NCBI RefSeq assembly: GCF_900119165.1
Contig: NZ_FPJG01000006.1
Span: 7,850,001 to 7,914,000, forward strand
Reading direction: 5' to 3'
DNA from: Amycolatopsis australiensis
Lineage (GTDB): Bacteria > Actinomycetota > Actinomycetes > Mycobacteriales > Pseudonocardiaceae
DNA: 64,000 nt
Below, piece by piece: positions 47,519-55,401 of this stretch. The notes beneath the pieces were generated by a model. The model saw nothing but the letters and a program-made list of their open reading frames with translations, had not been told where the DNA came from and did no database searches. The translations under genes and the position numbers were made by a program. Each line of letters opens with the position of its first letter. Position 1 is the first letter of the stretch.

Positions 47519-49741
47519 TCAGTGCTCCAGGGCACTCGCCGGGACGAACGTGCGCGCCGCATTGTCCAAAAGGGACACTTGGGCCGCGCCGACGTCGAAG
47601 TACATCCCGGTCAGCCGCAGCGCGCCGCGCTCGAGCGCCGCGGCCACCACCGGGTGGCCGCGCAGGTTTTCCAGTTGCTGCACCACGTTCTGCAGCGCCA
47701 GCTGGTCGGCCTCGGCGGCCGGCCGGTCACCGCCGAGGAGCAGGGGTGCCTCTCGGCTGCGCCGCCGCAACGTCGCTTCGCCGTGCCGCAGCCAGCTGCC
47801 GAGCTGCCCGAGACCGTCCGGTGCCTGGCCGAGCAGAGCTTTCATCGCGCCGCAGCCGGAATGCCCGCACACCACGATTTCGGCGACGCCGAGCACGCCG
47901 ACCGCGTACTCGATCGCCGCGCCGACCGACGAGTCGCCGCCGTCCGGCGGCGGCACCAGGTTGCCGATGTTCCGCACGGTGAACAGGTCGCCGGGGCCGC
48001 TGGTCGTGATCAGGTTCGGCACGATCCGCGCGTCGCCGCAGGTGATGAACAGCGTGTGCGGCTGCTGGCCGTTCGCGAGCCCGCTCCACGTGTCGCGCAG
48101 CAGCGGAGCCGTGCGGCGCTGGAACTCCGAAGCGCCCCGGCACAGCAGGGAACTGGCCGTGCGCTGGGCCGGCAGGACGACGTGCTCGGCCTGCCACTGC
48201 GACCACGGCGCGAGCCACCGCGGCACGACACGCGCGGCGACGCTGCGGCGCACGGTCGGCGCGCCCGCGGTGCCGCGCTCGAACCACGGGTGCCCGATCT
48301 CGTCGACCGTGACCGGCCCGGCGTGCGCCTGCTGCCAGCCGCGCAGGCAGTCGAACGCGGCGTGGTCGAGGTAGTCGACGAGCAGCTCGAGCGTGACTTC
48401 GGCGTGCGGCGGCACTTCGGCGAGCACGCGGGTCAGCCGCGGCACGGACAGGAAAGTCAGCGCGCCTTCGATGACGACCCGGTGGCGCTCGCCGTCCCGC
48501 TCCACGTGGATGCCGGAGAAGATCATCCGCCGCAGCATCAGCGCGAGCGCCAGCAGGATCCCGGCGGCGACGCCGGTGAGCAGGTTGACCGCGACCGCGC
48601 CGGCGAGCGTGACGGCGTACACCGGCAGGTCGCCGTGGCGCCGGACTTCCTTGAGCCCGTTGAGGTTCACCAGCTTCGCGCCGACGTACACGAGCAGTGC
48701 GGCGAGAGCGGCCAGCGGGATCAGCCGCAGCGCCCCGGTGAACAGCAGGCAGGCGGCGAGGATCCAGACGCAGTGCAGGATCGACGACGCGCGGGTGCTT
48801 GCACCGGCCTCGAAGTTGGTCATGCTGCGCACGATCACGCCGGTGACGGGGAATCCGCCGAGCGCACCGGCGGCGACGTTCGCCGCGCCCTGCCCGACCA
48901 GCTCGCGGTCGAGGTCGCTGCGCGGGCCGCCGCGCAGCTTGTCCACCGACACGGCGGAAAGCAGGCTTTCGAGGCCGGCGATCAGCGCGATGGTGACGGC
49001 GGCGAGCGCGAAACCGGCCCAGCCACCGTCGGGCAGCCGAGGCACGACGTGCAGCGCGGGCAGCCCGGCGGGAAGGTCGACGCGCGGCAGGGTCAGGCCG
49101 GCCGCGACGGACAGGCCGGTGGCCAGCGCGACCGCGGCCAGCGGCGCGGGCACGCGACGGACGGCTTTCGGCAGCCGCGGCCAGGCGAGCAGCACCGCGA
49201 GGGTGACGACGCCGATGAGCACGGCCTGGTCGTGGTGCCCGGCGACCTGGCCGGGCAGCGCGACGACGTTCGCGAGCGCGGAGCCCTGGGCCGAGCCGCC
49301 GAGCACGACGTGGAGCTGCCCGAGGACGAGCGTGACCCCGATACCGGCGAGCAGCCCGTGCACGATGGCGGGCGAGACGGCGAGCGCGGCGCGGGCGAGG
49401 CGGGTGAGCCCGAAGAGGATCTGCAGCAGCCCGGCGGCGACGGTGATCGCGCAGGTGACGGGCCAGCCGTGGGTGGCGATGGTGTCGGCCAGCACGACGG
49501 TGAGAGCGGCGGATGGCCCGCTGACCTGCAGCGGCGACCCGCCGAAGAGACTCGCGACGAGCCCGCCGGCAACGGCGGAGATCAGGCCGGAGAGCAGCGG
49601 CGCCCCGGCGGCGAAGGCGACACCGAGGGAAAGGGGGACGGCGACGAGGAAGACGACTATCGAGGCGAGGACATCGTGCTTGAGGCCGGCGAGGAGCTTG
49701 GGAGGTCCGGTGTCGTGTTCACCGCGAACGATCTCGATCAT
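47519..49741 (-). CDS. SulP-family transporter fused to beta-carbonic anhydrase, paralog
   Basis: A 740-residue paralog of the gene at 45074-47251 with the same order of parts: SulP core (SGPSAALTVVLADTIATHGWPVTCAITVAAGLLQILFGLTRLAR, GQGAANVAAGALGGFPVTGVIVRSMTNFEAGASTRASS), STAS-like linker and C-terminal beta-carbonic anhydrase with CGDAR in place of CGDSR and CGHSGCGAM intact. The tandem pair, separated only by 267 bp with the dispersed repeat, indicates an old duplication. ATG 49741; the 258-bp gap upstream to the P450 stop shows nothing beyond a short hairpin. Confidence 0.93.
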   Translation of the reverse strand: MIEIVRGEHDTGPPKLLAGLKHDVLASIVVFLVAVPLSLGVAFAAGAPLLSGLISAVAGGLVASLFGGSPLQVSGPSAALTVVLADTIATHGWPVTCAITVAAGLLQILFGLTRLARAALAVSPAIVHGLLAGIGVTLVLGQLHVVLGGSAQGSALANVVALPGQVAGHHDQAVLIGVVTLAVLLAWPRLPKAVRRVPAPLAAVALATGLSVAAGLTLPRVDLPAGLPALHVVPRLPDGGWAGFALAAVTIALIAGLESLLSAVSVDKLRGGPRSDLDRELVGQGAANVAAGALGGFPVTGVIVRSMTNFEAGASTRASSILHCVWILAACLLFTGALRLIPLAALAALLVYVGAKLVNLNGLKEVRRHGDLPVYAVTLAGAVAVNLLTGVAAGILLALALMLRRMIFSGIHVERDGERHRVVIEGALTFLSVPRLTRVLAEVPPHAEVTLELLVDYLDHAAFDCLRGWQQAHAGPVTVDEIGHPWFERGTAGAPTVRRSVAARVVPRWLAPWSQWQAEHVVLPAQRTASSLLCRGASEFQRRTAPLLRDTWSGLANGQQPHTLFITCGDARIVPNLITTSGPGDLFTVRNIGNLVPPPDGGDSSVGAAIEYAVGVLGVAEIVVCGHSGCGAMKALLGQAPDGLGQLGSWLRHGEATLRRRSREAPLLLGGDRPAAEADQLALQNVVQQLENLRGHPVVAAALERGALRLTGMYFDVGAAQVSLLDNAARTFVPASALEH

Positions 49742-49976
49742 GGACGCAGGATCGCCGAACCGAGCCGGAAAGTCCGCTACGCAAGCATTTCTCGCATTCG
49801 TCCGGGTACGGATCGATGCGGTCCGGCGGACCGATCAGGGGAAAGGACAAGCGATAGCCTCCGCCGATCGCGTGGCGCGGACCGCGCACAGGCACGGAGG
49901 GCGACGATGAGGAACGTTCGGGTCTGCGTGTGCGCGCAGTCACACCCGATGCGCTGAATTCGAGCCTGACCGAGCA

Positions 49977-49992
49977 CCGAGAGACTTCTCGG
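49977..49992 (-). terminator. Short hairpin after the P450 gene
   Basis: CCGAGA / TCTCGG with a 4-nt loop, 8 bp past the P450 stop; weak but well placed. Confidence 0.35.
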
Positions 49993-49999
49993 CCCCCGC

Positions 50000-51199
50000 T
50001 CAACACAACCGAACCGGCAACGCCTCCAAACCGTGGATGAGCGAACTCGACCGGTAAACGAGCTCATCGGGCTTCACATCCAGGGCGAGCCCGGGAAACC
50101 GCGCGAGCAGCCCGCCCAACGCGATCTCGGCCTCGAGCCGAGCCAACGGCGCCCCGACGCAGTAATGGATCCCGTGCCCGAACGCCAGGTGCCCACCGGC
50201 GGCACGCGTGACGTCCAGCCGGTCCGGCTCCGGATACCGCTCCGCGTCGCGGTTCGCGCCCAGCAGGGACACGAGCACGAACTCGCCTGCCGGGATCGGC
50301 ACGCCGCCGACCTCCACCGGTTCCGCGGTGAACCGCAGCGTCGCCAGGTGGATCGGGCCGTCGAAGCGGAGGAACTCCTCGACCGCGTTCGGCAGCAGCT
50401 GCGGCTCGGCGCGCAGCCGCGCCAGCTGCTCCGGCTCGCGCAGCAGCGCGAGCACGCCGTTGGCGATCAGGTTGACCGTCGTCTCGTGCCCGGCCACCAG
50501 CAGCAGGAACGCCATCGAGACGAGCTCGGGCTCGGACAGCGAATCGCCGTCGTCGGTCGCGTGCACCAGGTCCGACAGCAGGTCCTCCGCCGGCTCAGCG
50601 CGCTTCTGCGCGATCAGGCCGGTGAGGTAGGTCAGCATGCTCTGGGCCGCGTGCCGGACGTCCTCCGGTGCCGACGAGCTCAGCAGCGTCTTGGACCAGT
50701 CCGAGAAGTCCGACCGGTCTTCCGGGCGCACGCCGAGCAGCTCGCAGATCACCGTGATGGGCAGCGGCGCGGCGAACGACGGCAGCAGGTCGGCCCGCTC
50801 CCGCCCGGCCAGCGCGTCGAGCAGCTCCGCGGTGATCTCCTCGACCCGCGGCCGCAGCCGGGCCACGGTCCGGGCGGTGAACGCCTTGTTCACCAGCTTC
50901 CGCAGCCGCGTGTGGTCCGGCGGGTCGGAATTGAGCATGTGGAAGCTCAGGTCCTGGCCCAGCCCGCCTTGCGCGGCCTCCCCCGGCAGCTTCGCTTCGA
51001 ACAGCTCCCGGGCGCGGGCACTGTTCTTCCGCAGCCGCGGATCGGCCAGCACCGCCCGCGCTTCGGCGAAGCCGGTGACCACGTAGCACGTCAGCCCGCG
51101 CGGCATCCGCACCAGCCGCACCGGCCCGTCCGCGCGCAGCATCTCCGTGAACAGGTGCGCGTGCTGGGCGAAGTCGTCCGCCACTTCCGCCGTCGTCAT
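50000..51199 (-). CDS. Cytochrome P450
   Basis: A 399-residue soluble bacterial P450. Heme-binding loop FGHGIHYCVGAPLARLEAEIALG with the Cys ligand, I-helix LLLVAGHETTVNLIANG, K-helix EEFLRFDGP and the upstream HTRLRKLVNKAFTARTV block are all present. General pattern is CYP105/CYP107-like, as found in actinomycete secondary metabolism and drug oxidation. No ferredoxin gene is adjacent, so redox partners must come from elsewhere. Next upstream gene (SRPBCC) runs in the same direction after a 19-bp gap. Confidence 0.95.
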   Translation of the reverse strand: MTTAEVADDFAQHAHLFTEMLRADGPVRLVRMPRGLTCYVVTGFAEARAVLADPRLRKNSARARELFEAKLPGEAAQGGLGQDLSFHMLNSDPPDHTRLRKLVNKAFTARTVARLRPRVEEITAELLDALAGRERADLLPSFAAPLPITVICELLGVRPEDRSDFSDWSKTLLSSSAPEDVRHAAQSMLTYLTGLIAQKRAEPAEDLLSDLVHATDDGDSLSEPELVSMAFLLLVAGHETTVNLIANGVLALLREPEQLARLRAEPQLLPNAVEEFLRFDGPIHLATLRFTAEPVEVGGVPIPAGEFVLVSLLGANRDAERYPEPDRLDVTRAAGGHLAFGHGIHYCVGAPLARLEAEIALGGLLARFPGLALDVKPDELVYRSSSLIHGLEALPVRLC

Positions 51200-51218
51200 G
51201 CCGTCCCCCCGAATCCGC

Positions 51219-51632
51219 TCAGCGCTCGGCGAGCGCTGCCACCACGCGCTCGGTCACGTCCTGCCAGTATGCCCGCTGTCGCGTGCGTTCTTCCGCGTCC
51301 GCAAGCCATTCCTGGTGGAACCGCACCGTCGTCTTGGCGCCCGACCCGCTGAGCCGCACCTGGACCGTCGAGTCGTGGTCCCAGTCGCTCGGCCGCCACG
51401 TCAGCCGCACCCGGTCGCCTTCGACGTAGCTGCGGATCTCCCCGGCCGTGCCGTTCGCTGTCTCGTACCGCGCGCCCGGCTCGCGCGGCAGCTCGACGCC
51501 GGGACCCAGCCAGATCGCCACGCCCTCGCGGCTGACCAGGAAGTCCCACACCGCCTCCGCCGGGTACGGCAAGGTCCGCGAAACCCCGATGTTCCAGCCC
51601 ACGTCGGCCGTTTTCCCCACTGAAGAAGTCAT
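51219..51632 (-). CDS. SRPBCC/AHSA1-family ligand-binding protein
   Basis: A 137-residue START-like (helix-grip) protein: GWNIGVSRTLPYPAEAVWDFLVSREGVAIWLGPGVELP, then ANGTAGEIRSYVEGDRVRLTWRPSDWDHDSTVQVRLSGSGAKTTVRFHQEWL and a C-terminal helix YWQDVTERVVAAL. Ligand unknown; such proteins bind hydrophobic molecules. ATG 51632. In mycobacteria an SRPBCC gene (Rv2185c) is near pimB', as here. Confidence 0.85.
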   Translation of the reverse strand: MTSSVGKTADVGWNIGVSRTLPYPAEAVWDFLVSREGVAIWLGPGVELPREPGARYETANGTAGEIRSYVEGDRVRLTWRPSDWDHDSTVQVRLSGSGAKTTVRFHQEWLADAEERTRQRAYWQDVTERVVAALAER

Positions 51633-51696
51633 GCCCGCATCCTGGCACCGGGGTACGACAAAACCGGGTCCCCGCCCGGGTGGAGGATGGGAACCC

Positions 51697-52317
51697 GTGC
51701 GCTACCGCCCGATTTCCCCCGCCGTGCTCGCCGAAGAACTGACCGAACGCATCGCCGCGCTCCCCGGGCGGCGGATCGCGGTCGCCGTCGACGGCGCGGC
51801 CGGGGCGACGGAGACCGCCGAGCTCGCCGACGCCCTGGTCGACCCGCTGCGGCTGCGCGGCCGGGCGGCCCTGCGCGTCTCGGCGCGCGACTTCCTGCGT
51901 CCGGCGTCGCTGCGGTTCGAGCACGGCCGCACCAACCCCGAGGCCCGCTACACCGACTGGCTCGACATCGGCGCCCTCCGCCGCGAAGTCCTCGACCCGC
52001 TTCGAGAAGGCGGGTCCGGCGAAATCCTGCCGTCGTTGTGGGACGCCGAACGCGACCGCGCGACGCGCGCGAAGCGGGTGCCGGTGCCCGAAGGCGGGGT
52101 CGTCCTCGTCGACGGTGAGCTGCTGCTCGGTGCCGGCCTGGCCTTCGACCTCGCCGTGCACCTGTGGCTCTCCCCCGCCGCCCTGCGCCGCCGCGTCCCG
52201 GACGCCTGGGCGATCCCGGCCTACGAGCGCTACGAAGCCGAAGCCGACCCCAGCTCGCTGGCCGACGTCGTCGTGCGCGTCGACGACCCGCGGCACCCGG
52301 CGCTCTACACGCCGTGA
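51697..52317 (+). CDS. Uridine kinase-like P-loop protein with degenerate Walker A
   Basis: A 206-residue protein of the uridine-kinase-like group found in actinobacteria (RYRPISPAVLAEELTERIAAL... VSARDFLRPASLRFEHGRTNPEARYTDWLDIGALRREVLDPL... PEGGVVLVDGELLLG). The P-loop reads AVDGAAGATETAELADAL, where relatives have GxxGxGKTT; the Lys is missing, so nucleotide binding may be lost or changed. GTG at 51697 has GGAGGATG 5-12 bp upstream. Stands alone on this strand; stop is 3 bp from the convergent glycosyltransferase. Confidence 0.75.
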   Translation: MRYRPISPAVLAEELTERIAALPGRRIAVAVDGAAGATETAELADALVDPLRLRGRAALRVSARDFLRPASLRFEHGRTNPEARYTDWLDIGALRREVLDPLREGGSGEILPSLWDAERDRATRAKRVPVPEGGVVLVDGELLLGAGLAFDLAVHLWLSPAALRRRVPDAWAIPAYERYEAEADPSSLADVVVRVDDPRHPALYTP

Positions 52318-52320
52318 GCC

Positions 52321-53478
52321 TCAGCGGACGACGGCCACCGGGTCGCCGTCCAGCAGCCCGGACAGCCGGCCGGCCATGACGTCCCACCGCCAGTTCGCGG
52401 TCACCCAGGCCCGCCCGGCCTCGCCCATCCGCCGCGCGCGCACCGGGTCCGCGAGCAGGCTCGCGACGGTGTCGCCGAGCTGGTCGACGTCCCGGCCCTC
52501 GACGACGTGCCCGGTGACCTCGTCGAGCACGGCCTCGGGCGCGCCGCCGGAGTTGCCGGCGACGACGGGCAGGCCGGTCGCCGACGCCTCCAGGTAGACG
52601 ATGCCGAGACCTTCGACGTCGAGGCCCTTGCCGCGGGTACGGGCCGGCATCGCGAAGACGTCGCCGGCGGCGTAGTGCGCGGGCAGTTCGGCCCACGGCA
52701 CCGACCCGGTGAGCACGACGTCCCGTTCCAGGCCCAGCTCCACGACCAGCTTGGTGAGCGTCGCGCGATACGGGCCGCCGCCGACGATCAGCAGCGCCGC
52801 GTCCGGCACGCGTTCGCGGATCTTCGGCAGCGCGCGGATCAGCTGGTCCTGGCCCTTGCGCGGGACGAGCCGCGACACGCACACGACGGTCGGCCGGCCG
52901 GCAAGGCCGTGCCGCGCCCGGATTTCCGCCCGGCCCGCCGGGTCCGGTTTGTACAGCTCGGTGTCCACCCCGGACGGCAGCAGCTCCAGCCCGGCCATCG
53001 GGCCGAAGGCGGCGGCGAACCGGCCGCGCGTGTACCGGCTGACGTAGGTGACGACGTCCACGGTGTCGCCGATGCGCCGCAGCGCCTGCCGGGAGCCGGG
53101 CAGCATCGACCAGCCGACCTCGTGGCCGTGCGTGGACGCCACGACCCGCCGCGCCCCGGCCCGGCGCAGCGGATGCCCGAGCAGCGCGAGCGGCGCGGCA
53201 GCGCCGAACCAGACGGCTTCGCAGTCCCGCGCCCGCATGATCTGCTTCGCGCGGCGAAGCACGTCCGGGGTCGGCAGCATCAGCGACGTCGGGTGCCGGA
53301 CGACCTCGAACGGCGCCTCGGCGTCGAACTGCTTGTGCGACCCGGTCCGCGACTCCCACGACGGCGCGTAGACGACCAGGTCGTCGGCCGGCAGCCGGGT
53401 GGCGAGGGAGTTCAGGTAGTTCTGGATCCCGCCGGGCCGCGGCGGGAAGTCGTTGGTCACGAGCAGGGTCTTGAGCAC
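52321..53478 (-). CDS. GT4 glycosyltransferase, PimB-like mannosyltransferase
   Basis: A 385-residue GT-B enzyme. N-terminal LLVTNDFPPRPGGIQNYLNSLA with the GGI loop, VVASTHGHEVGWSMLPG, acceptor-domain VSRLVPRKGQDQLIRALPKI, and the C-terminal EX7E-type block FAMPARTRGKGLDVEGLGIVYLEASATGLPVVAGNSGGAPEAVLD. This matches phosphatidyl-myo-inositol mannosyltransferase PimB' (Rv2188c-type), which adds the second mannose to PIM. GTG 53478 chosen by family start; the frame upstream to 53502 is not conserved. Context (NlpC/P60, DEDDh nuclease, qcr genes nearby) equals the mycobacterial one. Confidence 0.87.
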   Translation of the reverse strand: MLKTLLVTNDFPPRPGGIQNYLNSLATRLPADDLVVYAPSWESRTGSHKQFDAEAPFEVVRHPTSLMLPTPDVLRRAKQIMRARDCEAVWFGAAAPLALLGHPLRRAGARRVVASTHGHEVGWSMLPGSRQALRRIGDTVDVVTYVSRYTRGRFAAAFGPMAGLELLPSGVDTELYKPDPAGRAEIRARHGLAGRPTVVCVSRLVPRKGQDQLIRALPKIRERVPDAALLIVGGGPYRATLTKLVVELGLERDVVLTGSVPWAELPAHYAAGDVFAMPARTRGKGLDVEGLGIVYLEASATGLPVVAGNSGGAPEAVLDEVTGHVVEGRDVDQLGDTVASLLADPVRARRMGEAGRAWVTANWRWDVMAGRLSGLLDGDPVAVVR

Positions 53479-53521
53479 GCCCCAGAGGCTAGCGGCCGCC
53501 ACCGCTTCGGTTGACGCGGAC

Positions 53522-53563
53522 GGCGAAGGGGCGGCACCGCGGAGGCGGTACCGCCCCTTCGCC
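53522..53563 (-). terminator. Terminator hairpin after the NlpC/P60 gene
   Basis: Thirteen-bp perfect stem (GGCGAAGGGGCGG and complement), continuing after one mismatch with ACCGC/GCGGT around a GGAG loop. It starts 13 bp past the stop at 53576. Confidence 0.8.
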
Positions 53564-53575
53564 GGGCAGCCGGGG

Positions 53576-54628
53576 TCACGCCGTCGGGCGGCGCGCCCCC
53601 GCGTACTGGCTCTGCAGCGGCGAGATCTTCACGACGTCGCCCGTGTCGGGCGCGTGGACCATCTTGCCGTCGCCGAGGTACATGCCGACGTGCGAAACGG
53701 GCGAGTAGTAGAACACGAGGTCGCCCGGCTGCAGCTGGTCCCGCGGCACCGCGGCGCCGAAGGTGGACTGCTCGCGGCTGGACCGCGGGAGCGTGATGCC
53801 CGCCTGCTTGTAGGCCCACAGCATCAGGCCCGAGCAGTCGAACTGGTTCGGCCCGGTGGCACCCCACGAGTAGGGGCTGCCGAGCTTGCTCAGCGCCGCG
53901 TCCAGCGCGGTCTGGGCGGCCGCGGTGGGGGCCTTGAGGCCGGGCGCGGAGCCGCCGCGGTCGTTCTGGGCGGCCTTGTCGAGGGCGCTCAGGCTCTTGT
54001 TGGCCGCCTTCAGCTGGGCGATCTGGTCGTCCAGCGACTTCTGCTTGGCTTTGATGTCGTCGGTGAGCTTCGCCGCGGCGTCCCGCGCGTCCTGCGCGCG
54101 CTTCGCGGCGTCGGCGGCCTTGTTGGCCGCGTCGGTGGCCTGCCGGACGGCGCCGGTGAGATTGCCCATCGCGGCGTTCTTGTCCGTCGCGATGACTTCC
54201 AGCGCCGACGAGCGGTCGAGGAAGTCCTGGGTGGACGTGCCGGCCAGCAGCGCGGACAGCTTGTTCAGCTGGACCCCGCTGGTGAACGACGCGCCGGCGA
54301 ACTTGTCGACCTCGGCCTGGTACTTCTTCTGGTTCTCGGCTGCCTTCGCGGCCTGGTCCTTCGCCGCGTTGACGTCGTTGGTGGCCTTGTCGAGCTCACC
54401 CTGCTTGGCCTTCAGGTCGTCCTGGGCCTTCAGCAGGTCTTCGTTGAGCTTTTCGGCCTGTGCCGCGAGGTCGCGGTACTGGGCGAGGGCGTCCGAACCG
54501 GTCGGCGGGGCCTGGAGGACGGGGACGGGGGCGGCGGTGGCCGTCGGCTGGGCCACGGTGACGAGGGTGATCACCGAAGCCGCGGCGAGGGCACCTGACA
54601 CCACGCGCCTGACTGGATGCGACTGCAC
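53576..54628 (-). CDS. Secreted NlpC/P60 peptidoglycan hydrolase (RipA/RipC type)
   Basis: A 350-residue exported endopeptidase. Signal peptide about 1-33 (RRVVSGALAAASVITLVTVAQPTATAAP), long coiled coil about 45-225 (AQAEKLNEDLLKAQDDLKAKQGELDKATNDVNAAKDQ...), then the NlpC/P60 domain (about 240-350) with catalytic Cys in NQFDCSGLMLWAYKQAG, His in VSHVGMYLGDG and third residue near MVHAPDTG. It cuts the stem peptide of peptidoglycan; the coiled coil probably controls it. GTG 54628 begins VQSHPVRR; the SD AAGGAG is 13 bp upstream. Its leader holds a candidate c-di-AMP riboswitch. Homolog of the gene at the Rv2190c position. Confidence 0.9.
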   Translation of the reverse strand: MQSHPVRRVVSGALAAASVITLVTVAQPTATAAPVPVLQAPPTGSDALAQYRDLAAQAEKLNEDLLKAQDDLKAKQGELDKATNDVNAAKDQAAKAAENQKKYQAEVDKFAGASFTSGVQLNKLSALLAGTSTQDFLDRSSALEVIATDKNAAMGNLTGAVRQATDAANKAADAAKRAQDARDAAAKLTDDIKAKQKSLDDQIAQLKAANKSLSALDKAAQNDRGGSAPGLKAPTAAAQTALDAALSKLGSPYSWGATGPNQFDCSGLMLWAYKQAGITLPRSSREQSTFGAAVPRDQLQPGDLVFYYSPVSHVGMYLGDGKMVHAPDTGDVVKISPLQSQYAGARRPTA

Positions 54629-54649
54629 GGTCGCGCGGGTCTCCTTTGC

Positions 54650-54870
54650 GTCTCGGCCGCCGAAGGGGACCGGGGCACGAAGAGGTCGGGGGTCCTCTTC
54701 GCCGCTGTCCCCCACCGCGCGCAAGCCGTGCTCATCCGCACCAGGGTGGAGCACGCGGTGGTGGTTCCGGTTCCCAGCTTCCCGACAAAGCTGCGTCCGG
54801 CGGCGATCCCGCGTCGCCGCCTCATCGACGGCCGGGGGCCACGAGATCTCGGACAGGTTACGAAAAGACC
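54650..54870 (-). ncRNA. Candidate c-di-AMP riboswitch (ydaO/yuaA leader)
   Basis: The 425-bp leader of the NlpC/P60 gene lacks genes but carries, in the right order, pieces resembling the ydaO/yuaA consensus of actinobacteria: GTCGATGAGGCGGCGAC (like the GUCGAGGC element), GGGAAGCTGGGAACC (like GGGGAGCCGGGGACC), GGTGCGGATGA (like GGGGUGAAUC), GGTGGGGGACAGC (like GUAGGGACAGC) and CCCGACC...CCCCGGTCC (like CCCGAACC...CCCGGUCGG). This class is known upstream of cell-wall hydrolase genes in actinobacteria. Match made from memory; boundaries approximate. Confidence 0.55.
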
Positions 54871-55053
54871 GCCACCGCGTCCACCACCTCCCACCCAAAA
54901 ACTCTCCGTGACGCCCCGAAACACCATCGGACCAGCATCGGAGAAAACATGTGATGGGCGTTACACGCTGGGGATTCTCCGGGGACCGATCTGATCACCG
55001 ACCGTTCACCTGGTCCGATCGACCACTCGGCGCGCCGACACGAAACGGGCGCG

Positions 55054-55311
55054 TCACGCCGGCCGCCGGACCGGCCCCTCGACCAGGCGCAGCCGGGGCA
55101 CCATCCCCGCCTCGGCGAGCGCGTCCACGGCGCGGCGCTCGTCGGCGTCCCACACGACGGCGGGCGGCGCGCCGAGCAGCACGCTGACCACGCAGTCGTG
55201 ACAGGAGATGCCGCGGACGACGCAGCGGTCGCAGTCGACCACCACGTTCTCGATGTCCGCCACCGAAATGTGCGAGACGTCCACTTCGGACAGCTCGGGG
55301 GTGTCGCTCAT
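55054..55311 (-). CDS. Small Cys-containing protein with DNA-damage type promoter
   Basis: An 85-residue soluble protein: MSDTPELSEVDVSHISVADIENVVVDCDRCVVRGISCHDCVVSVLLGAPPAVVWDADERRAVDALAEAGMVPRLRLVEGPVRRPA. Four Cys in two pairs (CDRC, CHDC) could bind a metal. The rest is one helix and a short strand. ATG 55311 has GAGGAGG 6 bp upstream, and a RecA-NDp type promoter lies 37-59 bp before it. Not recognised as a named family; a role in the damage response is inferred only from the promoter. Confidence 0.75.
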   Translation of the reverse strand: MSDTPELSEVDVSHISVADIENVVVDCDRCVVRGISCHDCVVSVLLGAPPAVVWDADERRAVDALAEAGMVPRLRLVEGPVRRPA

Positions 55312-55347
55312 GTGGTCCTCCTCACGCCGGAAACCGAGTCGAGGACG

Positions 55348-55370
55348 ACGGTAGGCGCCACCACCGACAA
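55348..55370 (-). promoter_or_regulatory. RecA-NDp (PafBC-type) DNA-damage promoter
   Basis: On the minus strand TTGTCGGTG (55370-55362), 8 bp, then TACCGT (55353-55348) fits TTGTCRGTG-N8-TAnnnT exactly. It faces the 85-residue gene; transcription would start about 30 nt before its ATG. Confidence 0.8.
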
Positions 55371-55401
55371 TTTCCGGCCGCGCCGGGCCCGAGGGCTCCG
55401 G

